The notes under the pieces were generated by a model that was not told where the DNA came from, did not search any database, and saw only the letters and a list, made by a program, of their open reading frames with translations. A stretch of 64,000 bases of DNA from positions 3,534,001 to 3,598,000 of the forward strand of contig WJXW01000003.1 in assembly GCA_015832175.1 (NCBI GenBank), written 5' to 3'. Each line of letters begins with the position of its first letter. The first letter of the stretch is position 1. Origin of the DNA: Paraphaeosphaeria minitans. Taxonomy: Eukaryota; Ascomycota; Dothideomycetes; Pleosporales; Didymosphaeriaceae. Shown one piece after another: positions 10,583 through 21,440 of this stretch. Position numbers and translations under genes: made by a program.

Positions 10583-11094
10583 GGCAACGCGTTTTAGCGC
10601 GTAAAGAGCGCGTCAATTAAGGCGCTACGTCTACTGTGCATTAAATTCCCAAGAACTGCTTGGAGTAAGATGAGCGAAGAGAAACCACCAGATGTGTCTT
10701 GCGATGGAAGAATTGGTGTTCGAGAGCGGTGGTGGTTGTAGACGAGTTTTACCAGGATGCGATTGTTGGTCTCTGTGCTAGCGTTGGATCTGTGGACACC
10801 ATATTCACACCTGCCACGAGCATGAGCGAGAACAAAAAATAATACCTCTGTTATGTGCATCTTTTTACTGTCCAACTATCTCACAGACATCAGTCACAGC
10901 CAAGAAAGTCTTTATCTCAAGGCCATGTGCATGCCATCTTGTCTCTCCCTCGCATTGGCGACAGCAGCAACCATCAAGCCTACATGCAACGCCTCCTCCC
11001 GTGATAGCACTCGCATCCATCTCAGCAGTTTAAAGTCATAAGTCATCAAATCATATGAGTCTACATGCTCTAAGTAAAACGTAGACATGCCTCC

Positions 11095-11142
11095 AAAGTC
11101 GTTCACTCTCTCGTCCTCAAAGTCGTTCACTCTCTCGTCCTC
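11095..11142. repeat. 24-bp direct tandem repeat, two exact copies
   Basis: The unit beginning AAAGTCGTTCACTCTC occupies 11095–11118 and is repeated without change at 11119–11142. The perfect identity points to recent duplication or slippage. Confidence 0.85.
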
Positions 11143-11467
11143 ACCCAGCATTGAGCTTACGCAGATCCTCCCTTGACCAGCTGCGCAATGGACGGCATTC
11201 TTCGTCATCGGATATCATATCCCCATCATCACGGCCCAATGCGGGACTGGGACCTGTCTCGAAGCTGTCCGTTTCCTCTCCTCTTCGGCCCTTCCCCACC
11301 CTGTAGCCATTGGGAGCAAGCGCTGCATATTTTGAGATGACCAAGTCTCTTCTTTTCCCCAGCGCGGTCATAGTAGCCCTACTGTCGATCCAACCTGCAT
11401 CGTCACGGCGCAATTTCCCCGCTCTTTCAATCATCAGCCGACAAGCTCATCGTCATCGCCCTCCTCC

Positions 11468-12011
11468 TCAAGATTCGCAGATGAGGTCGAAGTCCGGGAA
11501 GTCGCGATCAGGCCCAATGTTCGAACTCGCGACCCCGGTCTGGAAATCCTTCACCGTCGCGCTCTTCTGCGCCTCGTTGCACTTGCCCTTCTGATCGTCG
11601 CAATCGCCGACCTGTTCCCATCCATTAGCCCCTTCCCATGCCAACGCTCCCATCCAAACATCAATGACTTACCTTGAAATCTCCCTTATTCCCCGCCTCA
11701 TTAGCCTGCTTACTGCACCCCTGAAACTGATTATCACAGCTCCTCTGCCCCGCGGTGTCGAAATCCGGAAACGTATCACCATCCACGCCAAACGGCCTCT
11801 TGGCATCCCCCGACTCCTGAATCGGCGACGCCGGGAAGCCGCCCAGCGCCGAGTCGAAGGTCTGCAGATTCGTGGACTGCCGGAAAAACAGCATATGGCG
11901 CGGGACCAGGTGCGTGAAGTCGTCGCCGACTAGATGGGGTGGGGATGGCGAGCTGGAGGTCAGCGAGGGCAGCGCGAAGGCGACCGTTAGCCAGAGGGAG
12001 GGTGGGAGCAT
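11468..12011 (-). CDS. Small secreted protein with duplicated C-D-x-Q-x3-C motif
   Basis: Two exons, 11673–12011 and 11468–11611, with a 61-nt intron (GTAAGT…CAG), giving 160 residues. A signal peptide is evident (MLPPSLWLTVAFALPSLTSS). The mature part contains two matching cysteine pairs, C92-DNQFQG-C99 and C117-DDQKGK-C124, each with the pattern C-D-x-Q-x3-C and set 25 residues apart; the intron falls between them. A fifth Cys lies near the C-terminus (C158). Phrases resembling F-P-D-F-D occur before the first pair and near the end. I recognise this as a layout seen in uncharacterised secreted proteins of Pezizomycotina; no function is known to me. The ATG at 12011 was chosen because it immediately precedes the signal peptide. 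Confidence 0.75.
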
Positions 12012-13091
12012 GGCTGCGACTCGGTATGGAATGGAATGGAACGGAATGGTTTGAGCTTGGTGGTGGGTGGGTTGTGTTGTGTTGTGGCAGGCGTCCAGGG
12101 CAGTCCTCCTCAAAGATCCAGATGTCGAAACCCTCACCAGAGCGGTTTGCACCGTCTATATTCCCCTCGCGCAGCATGATCTGCAGGACGGCAGCTTGAC
12201 GCGCGCACCGTTTTGGCGCTCGCATCACGTCAAATCATGTTCGGAGCGCGGAGGGATGCTGCATGTGGTTGTCGCTTAGGCGTGTTGAGACGGTGCTGAA
12301 ACACGAGAGTGGTTCGTTGCGCCGTCACGGCGACATGCGTCAGCGGAGAGACATTGAGGCGTGCCACTGTAACGTCCGGAGATGGCGGGCGCTGCGCCAC
12401 TGTCGTTTGGCGGTGCTGTGGTGATGATGGGGCGTACCTGCTCGTGAGGCTGAGATGATGATGGGCGTACCTGCGCGTGAGGCTGAACAGAGATTCTCGG
12501 ATCTTCTTCTAGGCGGCGTACGACCCGCACATGCTGGACTGGGTACCGCATCATTGGGAGGAATCATCTGCTTCCTTGCAGAGATCTACTGCGTGAAGTG
12601 GACGCAGTTTAACGAGTACGCATAAAGCAGCAGGCGCGCCAGAAGGCAGTGATTTTCCATGATTGAATTACTTTTTCGTTTTGCAACATGCATACTTCCT
12701 CCATCTCAAATTTTCCTGCAAAGAAATGACACGAAGAACGTCGCCCCATTACAAAGGATATATAACTGCTTGTGCAACCCATTCTAACACGGTCTCGCTG
12801 CCATGTTATGCTGCGGATGCACTGCACGCTGATGCCGGAGATTAAAGGAAATGAGCCGAGAAGAAAGGAAAAGATAGCACCCACGCCTGCAATGCGAAAT
12901 ATGTATCACAAAAATAACTGAGCCGTCCCGGCGTACAGGTATCAGACATCCCACCGTGGAGAGTACCGCCTGTGCACAGGAACAGGACAGTGGCGCTCGG
13001 GTCGATCTCGAAAGGGTCGTCCAAGTCGTCAAACAGTCGCGTCCGAGGGAAAGCGACTGTGTATGTACACGTTCTGCAACCGATGGTCCCA
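12012..13091. other. Intergenic region upstream of the secreted-protein gene
   Basis: This contains the secreted-protein promoter and the 3' flank of the Mid2-like gene. An imperfect direct repeat of about 30 bp (12423–12453 and 12457–12486, sharing GGCGTACCTG and CGTGAGGCTGA) is the only structure noted. A long minus-strand frame at 12784–13947 is a shadow of the Mid2-like gene. Confidence 0.5.
12423..12486. repeat. Imperfect ~30-bp direct repeat, two copies
   Basis: Copies at 12423–12453 and 12457–12486 share GATGATGGG, GGCGTACCTG and CGTGAGGCTGA with one base changed and one base inserted. They lie roughly 410–475 bp upstream of the secreted-protein start. Confidence 0.7.
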
Positions 13092-13970
13092 CTAGAAGTT
13101 GGCAGCCGCATTGGGTCGGCCACTGGGGTTGTGGTACTGTTCGAGGGTGGACTGGAAGGGGCTGGCGCTGCTGTGCGACTTGTCGCCGAGGGCAGAGCCG
13201 GTGCCAGCCATGAGGTCTGCGTCGTCCTCGGTGACGCGCTTCTTCTTTCCCCACATGCGCCAGCATACGAGAGCAATGCCACCGAGGAGGATAGCGCCGC
13301 CGACGCCGCCGACAACACCGCCGATGATGGACCGGTTCGTGGAGCTGAGGCCGCCGCCGCTGTTGCTGGCCTGCGTGGTGGGAAGGGTGGTTTCGACCGT
13401 GGTTCCCGTGGTGTGTTCGACAGTCCGCGATCCCACGCTCGTTTGCAGGCTCGTCTGCCCGTTGGTAATGATCGTGACGATGGTAGTAGTGGGGGCGATT
13501 TCGGTGGACACGAGGGCTTTGGTAGATAACGAGGGGGAGGCCTTTGCGGAGGTCTTGGGTGCGGCAGGGGCGTCGGTTGTGCTCGGGGCTGCGTTGGCCG
13601 AGGAGCTCTCCTCGGACGGTTGGGCTGCGCTGGTGGGTGTGGAATCGTCGGACGACGAGGGCTCGGCGGCTGAAGTGCTGGGTGTAGGTGTGGGTGCAGA
13701 TGCGGGTGCGGATGCGGACGGGGACGACGAGGGCGCTGCAGCGGTGGAGGAGGGCTGGTCGGCAGTCGACGATGGTTCCTCGGCGGACGACGAAGGCGCG
13801 TCGGCAGACGACGAGGCGCCAGTGCCCTGGGCCTGTCGCTTTTCGCCGTGGTGCAGGTAGGCGTTGATGCCGTCCATGTTGAGCGCGTCCTCGACGCTGA
13901 AGGCGGCCGACAGGGCGACGAGGGCCATCAGCACGAACAGCAGCCACGAAGACCGCATTGTGGTCAGCAT
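13092..13970 (-). CDS. Mid2-like cell-wall stress sensor / Ser-Thr-rich single-pass membrane protein
   Basis: Single exon, 292 residues from the ATG at 13970. A signal peptide (WLLFVLMALVALSAAFS) is followed by a K-R site after about 45 residues that could be cut by Kex2. A long Ser/Ala/Pro/Thr-rich stretch comes next, as expected for a heavily O-mannosylated ectodomain. One membrane segment (IIGGVVGGVGGAILLGGIAL) is followed by a basic WGKKKR anchor and a 60-residue cytoplasmic tail. This is the Mid2/Wsc-type sensor arrangement that feeds the Rho1–PKC wall-integrity pathway; there is no WSC cysteine domain, so Mid2-like is the better name. A nearby in-frame ATG at 13958 is an alternative start. 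Confidence 0.7.
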   Translation of the reverse strand: MLTTMRSSWLLFVLMALVALSAAFSVEDALNMDGINAYLHHGEKRQAQGTGASSSADAPSSSAEEPSSTADQPSSTAAAPSSSPSASAPASAPTPTPSTSAAEPSSSDDSTPTSAAQPSEESSSANAAPSTTDAPAAPKTSAKASPSLSTKALVSTEIAPTTTIVTIITNGQTSLQTSVGSRTVEHTTGTTVETTLPTTQASNSGGGLSSTNRSIIGGVVGGVGGAILLGGIALVCWRMWGKKKRVTEDDADLMAGTGSALGDKSHSSASPFQSTLEQYHNPSGRPNAAANF

Positions 13971-14250
13971 GTTTGGTAAGGTGAGAAAAGAAAGAGTGGG
14001 CGGCAGCAGTGGAGTGGGAAAGCAGCGAAGGGAGGCTATGTATGTGCCTAGAGCGGGTGTTTCACAAAGGGCGGTGATTGGACAAGTAGACAACGGGCCG
14101 GCGCATCAGCTGGGCCGGTGGTGGACGTGATAAACGACGGTGCAGAAGCGATGGAATGAAGAGCGAACGAAGGTGCGGGAGGGAGCAAAAGGACGTTGCG
14201 GCAGTGCCGGGAGCTGACAGGCACAGCAGGTGCCGAGCGTCGAGCGAGAG

Positions 14251-14285
14251 GCGACAGGCGACAGGCGACAGGCGACAGGCAACAG
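14251..14285. repeat. 7-bp minisatellite (GCGACAG)4 plus GCAACAG
   Basis: Four exact GCGACAG units at 14251–14278 and a fifth with one change at 14279–14285, in the divergent promoter region. Confidence 0.85.
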
Positions 14286-14860
14286 GCGGCGGTCGTGGAC
14301 CTGCGTCGCACTCGAGGGCTTTGGACAAGACCAGGGAGTGATCAGCAATAGACCGGCAGTCTATAGACCCATAGCCCATAGACAATAGACCAGACCCATG
14401 GACCAGACCCATACAGCAGCCCGTAGATGGTGGACATTCAGCAGCCCACATTGACGCCAACTTTAGGTGCGTGCGCCATCATCTGCAATGCAGGGCGCCG
14501 ACGGCTCACGGCCTCTCTGTCCAGTGTCGAGCGAGTTCTACATGTAGTCTACGGCTGCAGACGCACCTCGCAGCAGAGTCTGCCGTGCCCGATGAGGAGA
14601 CGGTTGAAGGGAGAATCTGTTGAATGCAATCTGCCTGCGCTTGTACCTATCTAAGTTGTTGCAGCCTTTGCCCTTCCACCCTGGCCAACAGCTCCACCCG
14701 CAGCGTTGCTTTCACAGGGCGAGCCGCCTAATAATAACTCGCCAATCCCACGCTGCGTCATACGTGCAGCCATCGTCTCCGGCTTTTTTTTTCCTTCTTC
14801 TTCTTCAACGCCTGTCTGCATGAACACGACTGCGACGGGTCCTGAACACCAATCCCCACC

Positions 14861-14920
14861 CTTCTTATAGCCACCCTTCCTATAGCCGCCCTTCCTGTAG
14901 CCGCCCTTCCTATACCCACC
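14861..14920. repeat. 15-bp tandem repeat, four copies, in the PQ-loop gene leader
   Basis: Units of CTTCCTATAGCCGCC occur at 14861, 14876, 14891 and 14906 with one to three changes each; a looser fifth copy begins near 14933. The array ends 75 bp before the ATG, so it probably lies in the core promoter or 5' UTR. Confidence 0.8.
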
Positions 14921-14995
14921 CCCTGAACTTACCTTCCCTATACCCACCCCCCCATTGGTGCGCACGTTTGCGGGTACGATACAGTGTACACCACC

Positions 14996-16152
14996 ATGAA
15001 CGTGACCATCGCCGGCTACGGCCAGCACCTGACCACCCACGAGGCCCTGTCGGGCGTCTTCGGCAGCATCTCGCTCGCGTCGTGGATCTTTCTGCTGGTG
15101 AGTGATCCCTCGAGCCAGCTTGCGTGAGAACGCTTGGAGGGTGCCTGCATGCATTGCAGTTCCGTCTGAAGCAACTTCTCGCGTGAACGAGAACACCGGC
15201 GATACAGCATCACGTCCACATTCTAGATGCCATCCCAACCTACTACGAGCGCAAAACACCACCAGCTGCTAACCCCCCCACGCAGGTCCCCCAGCTCATC
15301 GAAAACTACCGCCAGTCCTCCGCCGACGGCATCTCCCTCGCCTTCCTCGCCGTCTGGTTCATCGGCGACGTCACCAACCTCATCGGCGCCCTCTGGGCCC
15401 AGCTCGTCCCCACCGTCTCCGCCCTCGCCGTCTACTTCTGCTTCGCAGACCTCATCCTCATCGCCCAGTGCGTCTACTACAACGACAAGAACGCCCGCAG
15501 AGCCGCCCGCAAGGCATCCACCCGGAGCGAAGACAGCGTCGAGCAGCCGCTGCTGGGACGGAGGGACAGCTCCAACGTGGGACTCCCAGGCAGCCACACG
15601 AGACGCCGGAGCAGCGCGGCGAGTGCGAGCGCGAGCGCGAGGGAGCGCAGACGGAGGGCGAGCAGCCTGCCGAGTCTCGTGGAGGAGGGAGAGGCGCGGG
15701 GCGGCGCGTGGGCGAAGAACGTGGCGAGCATCGTGGGCGTGTGCGCGGTCGGCGCTGCGGGCTGGGCCATCGCATGGAAGGCGGGCGTGTGGGTGCCCAC
15801 GCCCGAGCACGGCGCGTCCCCCTCGGACCCCGAGCCCGACACGCCGCTCGGCGCCTCCGTCCTGGGCTACGCCAGCGCCGTGTGCTATCTCGGAGCCCGC
15901 ATCCCGCAGATTGTCAAGAACCAGCGCGAGCGCTCGTGCGAGGGCCTGAGTCTGCTGTTCTTCATCCTCTCGCTGCTCGGCAATGCCACGTACGGCGCCG
16001 GCATCCTGTTCCACTCCCTCGAGAAGGAGTACTTTCTGACCAACCTGCCGTGGCTCATTGGGTCGCTCGGCACCATCGTCGAGGATGTGGTCATCTTCAT
16101 CCAGTTCCGCGTCTTTGGGGCCGGGGAATCGTCTGCGTTGGAGGTGGTGTAG
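14996..16152 (+). CDS. ypq1: PQ-loop repeat vacuolar amino-acid transporter, Ypq1/Stm1 type
   Basis: Two exons, 14996–15097 and 15286–16152, with a 188-nt intron, giving 322 residues. Both signature PQ-loop motifs are visible: V-P-Q-L-I-E-N-Y-R immediately after the intron (residues 35–43) and I-P-Q-I-V-K-N-Q-R at about residue 240. Around them are seven predicted membrane segments, split by a long Ser/Arg-rich cytosolic loop (about residues 95–170). Fungal Ypq1–3 and fission-yeast Stm1 export or exchange basic amino acids across the vacuolar membrane. The intron lies directly before the first PQ motif. The start codon is the only ATG in frame upstream of the first helix. The neighbour on the right is asparagine synthetase, but no functional link is implied. 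Confidence 0.88.
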
Positions 16153-16607
16153 CTGGATGATATCGCCCACGCTATCTGCATTGCTTCGACACGATATGAA
16201 TCACGACGTTATTACCACGGGCTAGACGGACGAATGCAACAAAAGTGTTTTTCCCGGCGTTGAGGGACGCGGCGGTCATCGTTTACGCATGATACTATCG
16301 GATACCCAGCCTTCTGCGCGGAGGTTATCATTGCCTTGGGTGGTGTTGTTTGATAGTTGGATGTACATTGTACGGATACCGTCAAGATGAGATGAATATA
16401 CGACAGCTCGGACTTGGAAGACTCGTACTCGTAATCGTAAATGACATTCTGTATACAAGAATCTAGTCCGCCGTCCTCAGTCTAGGGACGCAGCTAATTC
16501 TGGTATTCGCACAAAGGAAGAGGAGCAGTCAGTGAGTCAGTCCGCCCTGGCAACTCCTCGTCTAGTAAACAGCCCTCGTCCTAAATCATACCTCGTAACA
16601 TGATCGC
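16153..16607. other. Convergent 3' region
   Basis: 455 bp between the stop codons of the PQ-loop gene and asparagine synthetase. It holds both 3' UTRs, and nothing else is visible. Confidence 0.5.
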
Positions 16608-18723
16608 TTACGCCGCGTTCTCGTACTTCTGCTCGTGGACCGCAATCGCACTGTACTCGTTAGCCTCTTACGTCTCGAATGAAAACAAGAGGGATCCACA
16701 TACCGCCCACTCGGATCCGTCTGGTTGCTCCACGTCGGCGTCCACCGCATCACCGTGCTCGCGCAGTACGCCGGGAAATGCTCATCGAACATGGTCCTGT
16801 ACCAGTACGCTTCCTTGCTGTCCGGCACATCCTCGCCCCACTCTGCCTTCGGGTTCTTCAGATCCTCTTCGCTAACCTTCTTCTCCGCCTCGTCCTTTAG
16901 CGCATCGATCCAGCCGTACCCCACACCGTCGCTAAACTGCTCCTTCTGGCGCCATAGAATCTTGTCCGGGAGGTATGGCGCGGTCTCCGGCTCGTCGGTG
17001 GTGTCGAATGCCTTGCGCAGGATGTACTTCTCGATGCGTTCCGGGCGCTTGATGAGCTTCTCCTCGGGGTCGATCGACATGGCCACGTTGAGGAACTGCT
17101 TGTCGAGGAAGGGCACGCGCGCCTCGACGCCCCACGCCGACGTGCTCTTGTTGGCGCGCAGGCAGTCCGCGAGATGCAGGTTCTGGATGCGCCGGATCGT
17201 CTCGGCGTGCAGGGCGGCCTTGTCGGGGGCATTGTGGAAGTAGAGGTAGCCGCCGAAGATCTCGTCACTACCTTCGCCGGACAAGACCATCTTGACGCCC
17301 ATAGCTTTGATCTTGCGCGCGAGCAGGAACATGGGGGTGGATGCGCGGATGGTGGTCACGTCGAAGGTTTCAAGGTGGAAGATGACGTCGGAGAGGGCGT
17401 CGAGGCCCTCCTCGAGCGTGAAGGTGAAGGTGTGGTGCCGCGTGCCGAGGAAGTCTGCGACCTCCTGTGCAGCAACGCCGTCAGGAGAACCGGGGAGGCC
17501 GATGGAGAAGGAGTTGAGCTCGGGGAGCATCTGCACGGTGGCGAGCTCGTTGGTGTCGTCGATACCGACGAGGCCGCCGGGGGCGTGTCCATCGATGGCG
17601 TAGCCGTTGAGCTTGCCGTTCTTTTCTTTCGTCTCGGCGGCGCGTTTCCGTGCCGCGTCGTTGAGGCGCTGGGTTTCACGCTGGGCGATCGAGGCAACCA
17701 GACTGGAGTCTAGGCCGCCGGAGAGAAGCACGCCGTAGGGAACCTCAGCCATCAACCGCTTGCGCACTGCGGTCTCCAGCGCTGTTCGCAGCTCCTTGTA
17801 GTCCACGGGCTTTGTGGGGATGTTGTCGGGCTCGATGAGCCACTTGGGGTCGTAGTATCGCGTGAGCTTGTCGGTCTTGGAGTCATAGACATGGCCGGGT
17901 GGGAAGGAAGTGATGTTGTCGCACACGGGATGCAAACACTTCAACTCGGAAGCGAAGAAGACAGCGCCGGGCGTCGAGCTGGAGCGGCCCATGTAGAAGG
18001 TGGTGACTCCGATGGGGTCGCGCGCTGCGATAATTCGATCTTGAACCTTGTCGTGTAGGACCCAAGAGAACATGCCATCGAGCTTCTTGGGGGCGTCGAC
18101 GCCATGTTCTAGGTACTGGGCCCAGTCAGAATTCCTCCCAGGTCTCGTGTGCAAATATAGGAGTTCTCACCAACGGAATGATGACCTCACAGTCGGAGTG
18201 TGTCTTGAAGTTGTATGGGTTCTTGAGGCCCTTACGAAGGATACGATGGTTGTAGATTTCGCCGTTGACAGCCAGAGAGACCGTCTTCTCGTCGTTGACC
18301 AGTGGCTGCGCGCCCGTGTCTGTGGCAGTGTGAGTGCTCCGCCTGCATTGTGCTCGTGCGACTCCACATACCAACACCAACGATACTGAGACGCTCGTGA
18401 ACGAGGACTATGCGTTGTCAGATGTTTGTTCCGGGTTCACGAATTTCCCAGCGTACTCGTGTCGTTCGCGATCCAGTTGCCACTCCAATCCGGCCCTCTG
18501 TGCCTTATGCTGTCGCAAAGGAGTCAATGGCCGCGCATAGCGAAATCTCCATGGAAAACTCACGCCTTGCCCATTTTCAGGGCCGTGGGCTTGAATTGCT
18601 GCACATCGGGGTGCCTGTTTGTGCGTCAGGCAGTTATCAAACACGCCAGCAGCGACCTCGGAGGGGCACGCGAGGGGCAGAGGGAAGCGGATCATACCTG
18701 TAGCACGCAAAAATACCACACAT
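16608..18723 (-). CDS. asn2: Asparagine synthetase (glutamine-hydrolysing)
   Basis: Seven exons: 18698–18723, 18564–18614, 18457–18509, 18372–18407, 18171–18319, 16704–18115 and 16608–16650, giving 589 residues. The N-terminus M-C-G-I-F supplies the Cys nucleophile of the class II glutaminase domain, followed by R-H-R-G-P-D-W-S-G and V-N-G-E-I-Y-N-H. The synthetase domain has the pyrophosphate loop L-L-S-G-G-L-D-S-S and the conserved [11 protein letters not shown]. The enzyme makes asparagine from aspartate, ATP and glutamine in the cytosol. Introns are clustered in the first 600 nt, with a last intron 43 nt before the end that restores the conserved S-G-R-A-I tail. All intron phases agree, which supports the hand-built model. 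Confidence 0.93.
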
Positions 18724-19695
18724 CTTGCGTCTATTCCAGTCGGTCGAAAGGAGTCCGGAGGAAGAAAAGAGGGTAGGAGGGATGAGGAGCGTATGTAGAG
18801 GTATGATTCAATGTGTTCCTGGGCTCAAAGAAATTCGACTGAGTCAACCAATTCGCGCGCCCGTTCGTCGGCGTCGGCGCGCGCTCTTGGTGGGGCGCAC
18901 AACGTCTGACGCTACTGGTCAATTGGTCTCAGCGACTGATAGCGCAGATAACCAAGACCTCTTTTACTCCGGTAGACTATCTACTGTGTAAAGCGCGGCA
19001 GCCATGGCATGGAGAAGCATCCTCATCAATCAGCCGTCGTGTGGAGGGCGTGGCTGCAACTGTGCGATCCAATGACGAAGTTGCCTTCGCCCTCCCCTAT
19101 AATACCTGATCGTCGTCCGGATCGCAAGCCCCTCCATTGGCCTGTCCTGCCGTGTGACTAAGAGCGTACGTAAAGCGATATCGCAGATCTTCACTTGTCT
19201 CGTCTCTTACCATGTTGGAACTGCGGGATCAAAGGGCGTGTGTGTGAGTAAGGCGTGTGTGAGTAGTGAGCCATGCTTCGTTCTTCACTGACGACCCCCG
19301 AGCCATAGGACGCATGGGCTGTCAGATCCAAAAGCTTCTGCAAGAATCGTATTACGGAATGTTGTACAGGTAGGGGCACAGCCATGAACATGCCAATCGA
19401 ATGTGTTCACAACGCCCCTGCCACGCCTCTTCTCCAGGTATATGTATACGTCCAAAGAAGACAACTACCAGCCTCCACCGGAATATGTAAAAACGCCAGG
19501 GACAAGGAATTTAATTAGGGTAACACCTCCACTTCACCTCTCATTACATCGCGTACCTCAGCATCTCCTTTTCATGACCATCATCGTGACAGGATCTTGT
19601 AGCTTTCTACGAGCCTCCTTGTGCCCGTTATCGGAGCCGTTGCCGTACCCCAGCGAGCTCGGCTAAATCGACATGGGATCTTGCGGGGAAGCGAA
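18724..19695. other. Asparagine synthetase promoter and Scs2 3' flank
   Basis: 972 bp with no supported gene. The left half should contain the asparagine synthetase promoter. Confidence 0.45.
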
Positions 19696-20853
19696 TCAGA
19701 ACAGGAAATACGCGAGAAGGAAGCTGAGCAGCGACAACAGGGCCGCATACTGGATGGGCACGCCGCCGGGCGCTTGCTGGGGGGCTACGGCATTCTGCAA
19801 CTGCTCCCGAGTGTCCTGGGTAGGCTCGGTCTTGCGCTGACGAAGACCAGACTCGACCTGCTGTCGCAGGCTTGAGATCGTGGCTTTCGCATCGGCGAGC
19901 TGGGTTCGGAGCTCCTCAGAGGAAGTAGGAATAGCATTTGCTACGCTTGAAGCGGCCGCGCTGACGGTTGCCGCCACACCAGTGGAAGTGGCTGGGTGGT
20001 AGGCTGACTCGCGAGCACCCCCCAAGTTCTTGCTGTCTGTGGGGCGTTCTGCAGGACGCGAAACGGATCCAACGGGCTCCTGGGTGGAACCCCGTTGGGG
20101 GGTGACAGCCTCGGGTGAAGGTGAGGAAAGCAGAGACTCTTGGTGGGAGGTGCCACCATTGGTCTGGGGTGTCGCAGTGCTGCCGTCAGCGGGCAGGAAG
20201 AGAACCCGGATCTTCTTCTCTTGGATAGAGGACTTAGATGTCTGCTCGATGTGCGACCACTGCCCTCGTGTCAGTCATTATGCTTGTGTTATTTACGCCC
20301 TGAGATTTGCCTTACGAGAGAAGCAACGTTGGTGAACTCCTTGTCTGCGGTGACTAGGACCGACTGCACAAGGAACTTGTCGCGGCACTTCGCATCTGGC
20401 GGCGGGTCTTCCTTCATCGCCTGGAGTAGGACTGGGGCTTACGTCAGCAGCTGCCACAGACACACAAGGACTTATCGTACTCTGAACTTCAACATAGTCG
20501 CCAGGCTCAATACGGCCAGAGTTTGGTCGCACGCAGTACCTGTAGTGTTCAGTATCAGCGGGGTGGGGGCCACGAGGAGGGGCAGCGCGTACTGCTTGGG
20601 AGCGGTGGTTTTGACCTATGTGTGTTAGCGAATGTCAATAATGTATATGTCGACGCCCGTGTTTCACAAGCTTCTTTTGAAAGCTCACCTTGAAGGCCAC
20701 AGGGTCGCTGTGGTGGTTCTTCAGCTTGAGCGTCTGCGTGACCTCTTGCTGGAAGGGACCTGTCTTGACTTGAGCCTCGTTTCCCGCTGCATAACGGCGG
20801 AGTGCAAACTAACGCTTGAAGCCGAGCTCCGGCGGGTCGAGTTCGACGGACAT
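19696..20853 (-). CDS. scs2: VAP/Scs2-type ER membrane contact-site protein
   Basis: Six exons: 20814–20853, 20689–20759, 20593–20615, 20481–20539, 20316–20431 and 19696–20259, giving 290 residues; the third exon is only 23 nt. Residues 1–115 form an MSP domain: S-V-E-L-D-P-P-E-L-G-F, D-P-V-A-F-K-V-K-T-T-A-P-K-Q-Y-C-V-R-P-N-S-G (the FFAT-binding core), then K-D-K-F-type C-R-D-K-F-L-V-Q-S. A Ser/Pro-rich linker and a coiled-coil-like stretch (S-E-E-L-R-T-Q-L-A-D-A-K) precede a C-terminal membrane anchor (AALLSLLSFLLAYFLF). This is the tail-anchored ER protein that tethers ER to plasma membrane and recruits lipid-transfer proteins. It is divergent from the UBX-domain gene. Confidence 0.93.
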
Positions 20854-21440
20854 GGTAGAGGCACGGTGCAGTGTGGGCGGTGCAGTGTGGGCGGTCGGTT
20901 GGTAATCAGTGAATGTCAACAAGCGCGTACGGCAGCTCGGGGGCAGACGGTATTCCTGATACGGGCGCGGGACCGTCCGATGTGTGGAGGGCAGGTCGAG
21001 AGAGTGATATCGAGGTATGCGTGGGTGTTGTGGTTGCGAGGAGCGTGGAGCTGCGAGCGTGTGTGGAGCAAGTTGCACGTAGCCGGCTCTTGGCATGTGC
21101 GCAATGACGATTGCAGCGCCGTCGTAGGTAGCTGAGTTCACTTACAATTACTCCTCGACCGAACTCGAGCCTCTTACTTGCCTCGTCTTTGCACTATCCT
21201 CAGGCTGCCAAACTTGTACCACTTGTTGTGCCTGCCACAAACCACGGTATATAACCCCGCTGCCTGCCTTCGAACACCACAGCCCACACAGCACCGAACG
21301 TCGCACTCGTACCGTGGATCCTAGGTCAACAAAACACATCTAATATATGCTCCCCAGCTCGACTCGAAAATACAAATCCCGACCCGATACCCTCCACGAA
21401 AGTTCCACACCCCTCTGCCATACACGTACAAACCATCACT
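20854..21440. promoter_or_regulatory. Divergent promoter region between scs2 and the UBX gene
   Basis: 587 bp between the two ATGs. A TATA-like word (TATATAACC) lies near 21249, about 190 bp before the UBX start. C/T-rich stretches and CACA runs follow in the presumed UBX leader. Confidence 0.45.

Larger units (their letters stand above)
10507..11467. other. Cce1 leader and intergenic region
   Basis: This region includes the cce1 5' leader with a short upstream ORF (10565–10582, minus strand) and a 24-bp unit repeated exactly twice at 11095–11142. Its right end is the 3' flank of the secreted-protein gene. No further gene was supported. Confidence 0.5.
13971..14995. other. Divergent promoter region with minisatellites
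   Basis: Just over 1 kb separates the Mid2-like and PQ-loop genes, transcribed outward. It contains a 7-bp minisatellite at 14251–14285, an A-T-A-G-A-C-C-rich patch at about 14348–14412, and four 15-bp units at 14861–14920 only 75 bp before the PQ-loop start codon. Confidence 0.55.

Noticed and set aside
12784..13947. Long minus-strand frame of 387 codons
   Set aside because: It overlaps the Mid2-like gene in another frame and is Arg/His/Pro-rich, the usual shadow of a Ser/Ala-rich coding region.
15223..16170. Minus-strand frame of 315 codons opposite the PQ-loop gene
   Set aside because: Acidic/Gly-rich shadow of the PQ-loop gene, which has clear motifs and correct splice phases on the plus strand.
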